Positions 1-5,763 of a DNA stretch of 6,384 nt are shown one piece after another. Below the pieces are notes generated by a model that had not been told where the DNA came from, did not search any database, and saw only the letters and a list, made by a program, of their open reading frames with translations. Each line of letters begins with the position of its first letter. The stretch's first letter is position 1. The stretch comes from an uncultured Clostridium sp. (lineage in GTDB: Bacteria; Bacillota; Clostridia; Lachnospirales; Lachnospiraceae), in NCBI GenBank assembly GCA_958442925.1, contig CAUCIO010000131.1, positions 1 through 6,384 of the forward strand, given 5' to 3'. Position numbers and translations under genes: made by a program.

Positions 1-82
1 TGCTTAAAATACCTCTGTACGCAATGCAGAAATTCTGCATCAGCTTTTTTTTCGAATCGTGAGCTACCAACCCTATATTCAT
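1..82 (-). CDS. mgsA: Methylglyoxal synthase, N-terminal fragment (cut by window edge)
   Basis: Only the first 27 codons are visible, starting at the ATG at 80-82 and running off the left edge. The fragment begins MNIGLVAHDSKKK and continues LMQNFCIAYRGIL. The LVAHD segment matches the start of methylglyoxal synthases: H8 and D9 align with H19 and D20 of the E. coli enzyme, where this His lies in the active site. The family enzyme converts dihydroxyacetone phosphate to methylglyoxal and phosphate in the cytoplasm, a bypass of lower glycolysis. A perfect GGAGGT lies 8 nt upstream of the ATG, and the rodA stop is only 14 nt away, so mgsA is very likely in the same transcript. Position after rodA is a familiar arrangement in Clostridia (recalled, not searched). 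The remaining catalytic residues are outside the window, so intactness cannot be judged. An eight-A run covers codons 11-13. Confidence 0.9.
   Translation of the reverse strand, partial: MNIGLVAHDSKKKLMQNFCIAYRGILS
24..40. repeat. 17-nt perfect palindrome inside the mgsA start region
   Basis: Two 8-nt arms, atgcagaa and ttctgcat, flank a single central A at 32. The one-base centre makes it a two-fold symmetric DNA site rather than a good RNA hairpin. It falls within codons encoding LMQNFCI, which may be constrained at the protein level, so it may be chance. No known operator is recognised. Confidence 0.35.
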
Positions 83-90
83 ACTGAGCT

Positions 91-96
91 ACCTCC
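91..96 (-). promoter_or_regulatory. Ribosome binding site of mgsA
   Basis: On the minus strand GGAGGT lies directly after the rodA stop codon and 8 nt before the mgsA ATG. It is a near-consensus Shine-Dalgarno sequence and confirms the mgsA start. There is no space for a separate promoter or terminator between rodA and mgsA. Confidence 0.85.
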
Positions 97-1221
97 TTAA
101 CTATTGCTGCTTTTTCTCTGAAGTCCAATGTTTAGTACAATTCCCATACCGGCATAAATACTCAGCACAGAGCTGATACCGGAACTGATGAAGGGGAGAG
201 GAAGGCCTGTATTCGGAAATATTCCTGTAGCAACGGCAATGTTCGCAAACCCCTGAAATCCTATGAGAACTGCCATGCCAATACAGACAAGACGTCCGCC
301 CATGTCCTTTGCACGGCTTGCCGTGAGAAGGCATTCAAACACCAGGAGAGCCAGCACAGAAATAATGACCATGCTGCCCACAAACCCTAGTTCTTCACCG
401 ATAACGGCAAAGATAAAGTCTGTCTGATCTTCCGCCACAAAATTTCCGCTTTTTACAGAGCCTACGCCTGCATTATTAAGCCCTTTTCCCCAAAGCTGCC
501 CGGAACCGATAGCCATAATCGATTTATCCTGCTGATTATTTGCGTCCGCATACTGAACGCTGCCATGGAAAATCTTAGCCAGAATTCTTCGGGCTTGATA
601 CTCTCTCAGAAACGGTACTATACCAAACTGAGCCAGATAAAGGAACAGCCCGCCGGCAGGAATCCCCGCCGCCAGTACCCCGCCGATCCATTTATAGCTG
701 AGCCCAGCCGCATAAATAATAACAATAAGCGGTATCGTAATAACAATGCTGGTAGACAGGTTCGGCTGTGCCAAAACAAGTCCTACCGGAAGCGCTATTA
801 TAAGCGCAATGGTTCCCAGAACTGATATCTTGTTGATTCTCTCTTGATTTTTTGCCAGGTACCAGGAGAGAACTACAATCAGTCCTACCTTCAAAAACTC
901 TGACGGCTGAATGGTAAAACCCAAAATTTTCAGCCAGCGCGTCGCTCCTCCGGAACTGTGCCCTGCAATCAGAACAGCTGCTAAAAGAGCAACACATCCT
1001 ACGTATATCAAGGTATTCAGACGGAAGATCCTGTGATAATCGATCATGGAAATCAGCAGACAGCATACAAATGATACTGCCACCCCCAAAATCTGTTTTC
1101 CAACAATCGCCGGATCCCCTCCGCTGGCGCTTCTTAACACCAGAATTCCCGCAACACTTAAAAAAATCATGTAAATTACAATGCGGAAGTTGTAATTTTT
1201 TAAACTGTAGTTGAATATCAT
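97..1221 (-). CDS. rodA: SEDS-family peptidoglycan glycosyltransferase RodA
   Basis: This 374-residue polytopic membrane protein belongs to the RodA/FtsW/SpoVE (SEDS) family, which polymerises glycan strands from lipid II together with a class B PBP. About ten hydrophobic segments are visible. Family landmarks are the N-terminal LVLRSAS (residues 27-33), GATRWLKI (92-99) with the conserved Trp96, IQPSEFLK (104-111), and the loop EDQTDFIFAVIGEELG (264-279). Asp268 in that loop corresponds to the essential Asp of the family (B. subtilis RodA D280). The C-terminus carries LPLPFISSG (340-348) and GIVLNIGLQR. RodA is preferred over FtsW because mrdA, mreC and mreD are in the same cluster. Two motifs are unusual: QPNLST at 152-157, where many RodA proteins have QPDLGT, and SSG where YGG is common. 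The ATG overlaps the minE stop by 4 nt (ATGA), suggesting translational coupling; a weaker AAGGAA lies 11 nt upstream inside minE. Confidence 0.95.
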   Translation of the reverse strand: MIFNYSLKNYNFRIVIYMIFLSVAGILVLRSASGGDPAIVGKQILGVAVSFVCCLLISMIDYHRIFRLNTLIYVGCVALLAAVLIAGHSSGGATRWLKILGFTIQPSEFLKVGLIVVLSWYLAKNQERINKISVLGTIALIIALPVGLVLAQPNLSTSIVITIPLIVIIYAAGLSYKWIGGVLAAGIPAGGLFLYLAQFGIVPFLREYQARRILAKIFHGSVQYADANNQQDKSIMAIGSGQLWGKGLNNAGVGSVKSGNFVAEDQTDFIFAVIGEELGFVGSMVIISVLALLVFECLLTASRAKDMGGRLVCIGMAVLIGFQGFANIAVATGIFPNTGLPLPFISSGISSVLSIYAGMGIVLNIGLQRKSSNS

Positions 1222-1499
1222 GCTGTAAAACTTTCCTTGCTCTGCTTAATGTTATGAACTGATATCGTAGCGCATAGAGCCGGCATCTTTCTGCCGTCCG
1301 GCAAGTTCCTTATCATCTGCACGATGACGTCCTCTTCCTTCACCTCCATGTATCTGGAAACTGCATGGAACAGGTCTGTGCGTATCATCTCCAGAATATC
1401 CGGAGAGCAGCCTGCCCGGTCAGATGCCAGAAGAAGCTTCAGACGCTTTCTCGCTATTTCACCTGAATTATTTCTGCCAAGCAGTCTGGGGATTCCCAT
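1218..1499 (-). CDS. minE: Cell division topological specificity factor MinE
   Basis: The 93-residue product is close to the usual MinE length (E. coli 88). The N-terminus MGIPRLLGRN resembles the short amphipathic membrane-targeting segment of MinE. Residues 16-29 (ARKRLKLLLASDRA) match the region that contacts MinD and stimulates its ATPase. Residues 49-62 (RYMEVKEEDVIVQM) match the start of the C-terminal dimerisation and topological-specificity domain. MinE drives release of MinD from the membrane and so restricts division inhibition away from midcell. The start lies 13 nt after the minD stop, with an all-G Shine-Dalgarno run (GGGGGG at 1507-1512) 7 nt upstream that abuts the minD TAA. 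The last 4 nt overlap rodA. The tail after about residue 85 (QSKESFTA) is a little longer than in E. coli and has no recognised motif. Confidence 0.95.
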   Translation of the reverse strand: MGIPRLLGRNNSGEIARKRLKLLLASDRAGCSPDILEMIRTDLFHAVSRYMEVKEEDVIVQMIRNLPDGRKMPALCATISVHNIKQSKESFTA

Positions 1500-1512
1500 T
1501 TTGACGCCCCCC

Positions 1513-2304
1513 TTATGCCCGTTTTAAAAGACAGGTGATTTTCGACCAGAGATTCCGACTGCTGTCAAAATTCAGAAATGGAACGGATTCTCCCAAAATT
1601 CTCCTGCAGATGTTCAAATACGCCTGTCCGGCAAAGCCGTTCATCCCGGCTAAAGGTTCTCCCTGATTCGTAGAAATTACAATGTCCTCATCGTCAGGAA
1701 TCGTGCCAATCACAGGGACGGACAAAATATCCATCACATCGTCTACTGACATCATATCGCCGCGCCGTACCATAGCCATGCGGATACGGTTAATAATCAG
1801 ATCAATCTGTTTCATCTCGCCTGCTTCCAGAAGACCGATAATGCGATCCGCATCCCGGATCGCTGATACCTCCGGCGTTGTCACTACAATCGCTCTGTCA
1901 GCTCCTGCAACGGCATTTTTAAACCCCTGCTCGATACCAGCTGGGCAGTCCAGCAGTATGTAGTCAAACTCCTCTCGCAGAGAAGCGACCAGTTTTACCA
2001 TCTGCCCTGGATTTACAGACGTCTTATCTCTCGTCTGGGCAGATGGAAGTAAAAACAGGTTAGGATATCTTTTGTCTCTTATCAGCGCCTGCTTCATCCG
2101 ACAATTTCCTTCCACCACATCTACCAGATTGTAGACAATGCGGTTTTCCAGTCCCATTACCACGTCCAGGTTTCTAAGGCCGATATCTGTGTCGATTAAC
2201 ACCACCCTCTTTCCCAGTATAGCAAGGCCTGTTCCCACATTTGCGGAGGTAGTCGTTTTGCCTACGCCGCCTTTTCCGGATGTAATCACGATGACTTCAC
2301 TCAT
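1513..2304 (-). CDS. minD: Septum site-determining ATPase MinD
   Basis: This 263-residue protein is a full-length MinD, a deviant-Walker-A ATPase that dimerises on the membrane when ATP-bound and is released by MinE. The motif GKGGVGKT occupies residues 10-17, with the signature Lys11 and catalytic Lys16. Asp40 lies in LIDTDIGLRNLD and Walker B is ILLDCPAG with Asp118. The C-terminal NLWSKITCLLKRA looks like the amphipathic membrane-targeting helix of MinD, and its presence with GLRNLD separates it from ParA or flagellar FlhG homologues. The ATG has AGGAGG 10 nt upstream. minE follows after 13 nt. The gene before it is mrdA, with no minC between, although MinC is the effector that MinD normally recruits to block FtsZ. 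All nucleotide-binding residues appear intact, so the ATPase itself should work. Confidence 0.97.
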   Translation of the reverse strand: MSEVIVITSGKGGVGKTTTSANVGTGLAILGKRVVLIDTDIGLRNLDVVMGLENRIVYNLVDVVEGNCRMKQALIRDKRYPNLFLLPSAQTRDKTSVNPGQMVKLVASLREEFDYILLDCPAGIEQGFKNAVAGADRAIVVTTPEVSAIRDADRIIGLLEAGEMKQIDLIINRIRMAMVRRGDMMSVDDVMDILSVPVIGTIPDDEDIVISTNQGEPLAGMNGFAGQAYLNICRRILGESVPFLNFDSSRNLWSKITCLLKRA

Positions 2305-2379
2305 AGTGCAATATCCTCCTGTATTCAGTTTACATTCTTATTTTACTCTAAAATTTTCAAAGTTTCCAGTATTAAATAT
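2305..2379 (-). promoter_or_regulatory. AT-rich mrdA-minD spacer with minD ribosome binding site and weak promoter-like elements
   Basis: This 75-nt stretch is the only real gap in the cluster. It carries AGGAGG at 2315-2320, 10 nt before the minD ATG, which is a strong ribosome binding site. Further upstream on the minus strand a TAAAAT at 2340-2345 resembles a -10 box (5 of 6 bases), with a poor -35 candidate CTGGAA 18 nt earlier at 2364-2369. An AT-rich imperfect hairpin of 8 pairs, two of them G-U, spans 2345-2363 but has no following T-run, so it is not a convincing terminator. The ribosome binding site is secure; an internal promoter for minDE-rodA-mgsA is only possible. No minC coding remnant is visible here. 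Confidence 0.4.
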
Positions 2380-5232
2380 TTATTCTCCGTTAATGGTCTC
2401 CCTGGATGCGTTTAAAGCTCCAGCGCTCATAATTTCATCCAGACTCATATAACCGTAGTAATAGCGGTACACTGATTTAGCTGTAAGGGCCGCATTGGCG
2501 GAATTATAGCCGTTAGGAATATTGACAGCTACGCTGATTTCAGGATTTTCGTAGGGTGCAAAGGAAATAAAGAATGCATGATTTCCTCTCGTCTTTACCT
2601 CCTGTGCCGTACCTGTCTTTCCGGCAATATTGACCGGCAGATCCTGGAATCTGGCGCTTCTCGTCACCACTCCTCTCATACCTTCGAATACTGCATCCCA
2701 GGTGGACTCTGCAATATCCAGCTGCTCGTGTACCTTTGGCGCAAACTCCTGCACCAGGTTTCCTCTGGAGTCTGTTTCCTTAAGGAGGAGGCTTAAATCG
2801 AATACTGTTCCCCGGTTGGCAAGGGACGTCACATATCTGGCCAGCTGCACATTGGCAAAGGCATGAGTACCCTGTCCAATGGCTGAACGTTCCGGATCCA
2901 TATCACTGATGTGAGGCTCTGACTCAAAAATTTCAATTCCAGATGTTTCGTTAAGTCCAAACATGGAAGCATATTTTTTAAGCGTCTCCAGGCCTTTATC
3001 TGTCTTATAAGTATCGCCTTCCATAGACATTCTGTGAGCCAGCTCGGCAAAGTAAACATTGCAGGAATTTGTAATGCCTCCCACTACATTTAAAGGTCCG
3101 TGGTGTCCCAGACACTTTAAAGGATTGCTGATTTCCTTGAATACTCCCTCACAGACAACCGGCTCTCCCAGGCCGATAACACCTTCCTCCAGACCTGCGA
3201 TAGCTGTAATAGGTTTAAAGGTGGAGCCCGGCGCCTTCAGGGTCGTTGTTGCATTATTTCTCAGAGGCCCTGACAGATCGCTGTTTACCTGGGCAAAATA
3301 ATCTACATTGTTAATTCTGTTATTGTCATAGCCAGGATAGGTGACAAGAGCCAGTACCTTTCCTGTGCGGACGTCCGTCACCACGCAGGATGCCGTGCAG
3401 GGGTCTAAAGCCAGCTGGGCTGGCGTCAGCTCCACATTTCGTATTTTCTGCATCATAAAGGAATATGTGTAGTTTGCATCTCCCTGTCTCAAAGCCGCCA
3501 CCTGAGCTTCATCGTAAGCCAGAACGCCCTGATCATAGAGAGCCAGACAGAGCTCTTTTCCCGACACAGTATTATTGTAGATCAGATACTGATAAATCTT
3601 TTTTGAAAACTCATCGTTATCAGTGAGAATCTCAAAAATATGCTCTGTCAGAACCTGATATACGTCATCGGCGCTGGAGTATTTGCTCTCAATCTCCAAT
3701 CTGGTAGTGTCAATCCAGTTGTTGGCAATACCATAATACAGATATTCCTTCAGGCTCAGGCTGCCTGCCTTCCAGGCTTCATACTCTTCGCTCTTGGTAT
3801 CGATTTCAGAAGAGAGTATCAGTTTTTCACTGTCAGAGGCCAGCAAAGTGCAGATATACTGCATATAGGCCTGCATCTCTTCTGAAAGAGCACTCATGGG
3901 AGTGGGGGCGCTGCTAGTCAGCTCATTTTTCAAATCTGCCTCGATCCTGGCTCTGGCGCTCTCGAACTTGGCGTTAATCTGACGTTCTGTGTCAGATGCC
4001 TCCTCCGATGCAAAATCATGGAAAGACAGCACATTGTTGTTAATCAGCTGGAAATAAGCGTCCTTAATCGGAAGCTTAATCTCAGAAGCATCCACATTCT
4101 TAATTTCCTCCGGCTCCTGGTTGACGAGAACATTCGTCAGAATACCTGCCAGCTGCTTTTCCAGAATGTGATAAATAGCCTTCTGGAGATCCCGATCCAG
4201 GGAAAGCCAGATGTCGTTTCCCGCCTTAGGCTCTACCACATTGGCTGTCTCCAGAACCTTTCCCATATTATCCACATAGATAGTCTGAGAGCCTTTTGTG
4301 CCTTTCAGCTCCAGCTCCATAGAAGACTCGATTCCTGTACGTCCGGCTACGTCATTTAATTCGTAGTCATCGCTCTGCTTCTTCAGTTCCTCCAGGCCAT
4401 CAGTAGTAACTTTTCCTGTGTATCCAATGACAGGAGCAAAATAAATGGCGTCATTATAGACACGGATAGTGGATTCTTCAATATTCACACCCGGCAGATT
4501 CGCCGTATGCTCCAGAATATCCGCCATGGTCTCTTCGCTGATATTCTCTGCCACGGTTGTCGCCTCGTATTTTCTGTAGCTTGTAAAGCGCATGGTATAT
4601 CGGATATTTACAATCTGAACAGCAATATCCAGAGGAACCTCCACTGGATTCCCGTCCTCATCCTTCATCTCGTCCAGCTTGTAGACGTGCATCTGTTTCC
4701 TCAGGAGTTCCTCTGCCGTCACTGCCGAAGGATATTCTCCCTTGTCATCATCCAGTTCATCTACACTTTTTAAGCCGTACAGATCCCGAAGAAAACGAAG
4801 TCTGGCGCTTTCAGAGGCTGATGTATAGGATACGTTCCCCTCCGAATCTACAGTGATCTCCAGATCGCCCTTTACCGTTTCTCCGTGTTCGTTCAGTATC
4901 TCCACCAGCTCCCAGAGCATGAAATTCCAGCCGGCGTTATTCTCGAAGGCTCCTATGTCCTGTACTGTCACGTTATAGGCCAGCTCGTTATAAGCCAGCA
5001 CATTTCCGTTTCTGTCGTAAATATTACCTCTGGTGCTGGCTGTCTTAATCACCTTTTCAGTCAGCGAAATATATTCATCCGGATACTCCTCGCCGTGCAC
5101 AATCTGAAGCGAAAACAGACGGGCCACCAGCGTTCCGTACATGAGCAGGAACACCAGCGAGATGGCGAAAAGCCGGGAGGTAATGACTTTTTTTAAAAGC
5201 TCCTTTAAATATTCCAGTAAATCCCTAAACAA
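2380..5232 (-). CDS. mrdA: Class B penicillin-binding protein 2 (elongasome transpeptidase) with large internal insertion
   Basis: The 950-residue product is a PBP2-type D,D-transpeptidase that cross-links peptidoglycan outside the membrane, in partnership with RodA. It has a short cytoplasmic N-terminus, one membrane segment (about residues 18-40), a pedestal domain starting with RGNIYDRNG (68-76), and a transpeptidase domain starting near 338. The catalytic motifs are S670-TF-K673, S723-C-N725 and K872-T-G874, all intact. Typical relatives have about 600-700 residues. The excess is mainly an insertion at about 365-610, after LSLDRDLQKAIYHILEKQLA and before the strand CVVTDVRTGKVLALV. The start is TTG: it lies 11 nt after AAAGGAG and overlaps the mreD stop by 8 nt, and the next in-frame Met (31) would cut into the membrane segment. 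Cys693, Cys707, His710 and His711 cluster before the SxN motif. The gene symbol follows the neighbourhood; pbpA or pbp2 would be equivalent names. Confidence 0.93.
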   Translation of the reverse strand: MFRDLLEYLKELLKKVITSRLFAISLVFLLMYGTLVARLFSLQIVHGEEYPDEYISLTEKVIKTASTRGNIYDRNGNVLAYNELAYNVTVQDIGAFENNAGWNFMLWELVEILNEHGETVKGDLEITVDSEGNVSYTSASESARLRFLRDLYGLKSVDELDDDKGEYPSAVTAEELLRKQMHVYKLDEMKDEDGNPVEVPLDIAVQIVNIRYTMRFTSYRKYEATTVAENISEETMADILEHTANLPGVNIEESTIRVYNDAIYFAPVIGYTGKVTTDGLEELKKQSDDYELNDVAGRTGIESSMELELKGTKGSQTIYVDNMGKVLETANVVEPKAGNDIWLSLDRDLQKAIYHILEKQLAGILTNVLVNQEPEEIKNVDASEIKLPIKDAYFQLINNNVLSFHDFASEEASDTERQINAKFESARARIEADLKNELTSSAPTPMSALSEEMQAYMQYICTLLASDSEKLILSSEIDTKSEEYEAWKAGSLSLKEYLYYGIANNWIDTTRLEIESKYSSADDVYQVLTEHIFEILTDNDEFSKKIYQYLIYNNTVSGKELCLALYDQGVLAYDEAQVAALRQGDANYTYSFMMQKIRNVELTPAQLALDPCTASCVVTDVRTGKVLALVTYPGYDNNRINNVDYFAQVNSDLSGPLRNNATTTLKAPGSTFKPITAIAGLEEGVIGLGEPVVCEGVFKEISNPLKCLGHHGPLNVVGGITNSCNVYFAELAHRMSMEGDTYKTDKGLETLKKYASMFGLNETSGIEIFESEPHISDMDPERSAIGQGTHAFANVQLARYVTSLANRGTVFDLSLLLKETDSRGNLVQEFAPKVHEQLDIAESTWDAVFEGMRGVVTRSARFQDLPVNIAGKTGTAQEVKTRGNHAFFISFAPYENPEISVAVNIPNGYNSANAALTAKSVYRYYYGYMSLDEIMSAGALNASRETINGE
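3403..4140 (-). other. Coding segment for the extra domain inserted in the PBP2 transpeptidase fold
   Basis: Residues about 365-610 of the PBP2 product match no transpeptidase motif that I recognise and interrupt the usual junction between the LDRDLQ helix and the VVTDVRTG strand. The segment is in frame and contains no membrane-like stretch. It is rich in Glu, Asp, Ser, Ala, Leu and Tyr, with several likely amphipathic helices (for example around 413-437 and 522-553) and a Ser/Pro/Thr linker near 439-447. By topology it must lie outside the cytoplasmic membrane. Its limits are estimated by eye from flanking motifs and could be off by 10-20 residues. Function is unknown. Confidence 0.65.
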
Positions 5233-5758
5233 TGGTAGAATCTCTCCTTTGCATCCGTTCCTCCAGCTTTCTGTTGATAAACAGAAGGAGACGGTAGACC
5301 AGCAGTGTGGTTACTGTGGTAAAAATAATTTCCGGTACCATGATCTCCTTAAAATAGTAAAAGAAATCCAGTCTGGCCCGTATCAGGAAACGGAACACAT
5401 ATATATACATGTTATAAGCCAAATCATTGGTAATGCTCAAAATCAGAGGCAGGGTAATATAATCCTCATAATAATATTTGGTGAAAACACCGTTAAAATA
5501 CCCTGCATTAATAAAAAACAGGGTATAAAATCCAAATGGCCCGCTGTAAAACAAATCCATAAACAGGCCTGCCACCAGACCATAACAGATACCGGCTGCC
5601 CTTCCATCTATAAATCCATTTATAAATACAAGAATCAGGAGCAGATTCGGAGCTGCTGACAAAAAGGCAATCTGAGGAAATATACAAATCTGAATCGTAA
5701 AAGCCAGAATCAGAAGGACAATATTTAAAATAATTTTCCTGATGCTGTTCTTAACCAT
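5225..5758 (-). CDS. mreD: Rod shape-determining membrane protein MreD
   Basis: The 177-residue product is a small, very hydrophobic integral membrane protein with about five membrane-spanning stretches, matching MreD in size and layout. The segment GLVAGLFMDLFYSGPFG (60-76) resembles the conserved Gly/Asp-containing region of MreD, and the protein ends in a charged, cytoplasmic-looking tail (RKLEERMQRRD). MreD works with MreC and MreB to organise the lateral-wall machinery, though its biochemical activity is not established. The ATG lies 5 nt after the mreC stop, with GAGGAG 8 nt upstream inside the last mreC codons. The stop codon overlaps the TTG start of mrdA by 8 nt. Primary sequence is poorly conserved in this family, so the call leans on topology and on the mreC and mrdA neighbours. 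Confidence 0.92.
   Translation of the reverse strand: MVKNSIRKIILNIVLLILAFTIQICIFPQIAFLSAAPNLLLILVFINGFIDGRAAGICYGLVAGLFMDLFYSGPFGFYTLFFINAGYFNGVFTKYYYEDYITLPLILSITNDLAYNMYIYVFRFLIRARLDFFYYFKEIMVPEIIFTTVTTLLVYRLLLFINRKLEERMQRRDSTIV
5244..5250 (-). promoter_or_regulatory. Ribosome binding site that supports the TTG start of mrdA
   Basis: AAAGGAG on the minus strand lies inside the 3' end of mreD, 11 nt before the TTG at 5230-5232. No in-frame ATG or GTG is present between this site and the TTG, so the site fixes the non-ATG start of mrdA. Confidence 0.7.
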
Positions 5759-5763
5759 AGTCT

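Noticed and set aside
692..1066. Second minus-strand open frame of 124 codons within rodA
   Set aside because: It is a different frame of the rodA coding region; the rodA frame has all SEDS landmarks and the alternative product is low-complexity and without a family.
2345..2363. AT-rich hairpin after mrdA as a transcription terminator
   Set aside because: The stem is weak, includes two G-U pairs, and no T-run follows it on the transcript strand.
2138..2452. Plus-strand open frame crossing the minD start and the mrdA end, considered as a candidate hidden gene in the minC position
   Set aside because: It is antisense to minD, contains no MinC-like segment such as the beta-helix domain, and lacks a convincing ribosome binding site.
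4018..4359. Plus-strand open frame of 113 codons opposite the PBP2 insertion region
   Set aside because: It is one of many antisense open frames along mrdA, expected where the sense strand has a long coding region; no motif or start signal supports it.
5141..5659. Plus-strand open frame of 172 codons
   Set aside because: It lies antisense to mreD and the start of mrdA, both of which have clear family motifs and ribosome binding sites; its translation shows no recognisable domain.
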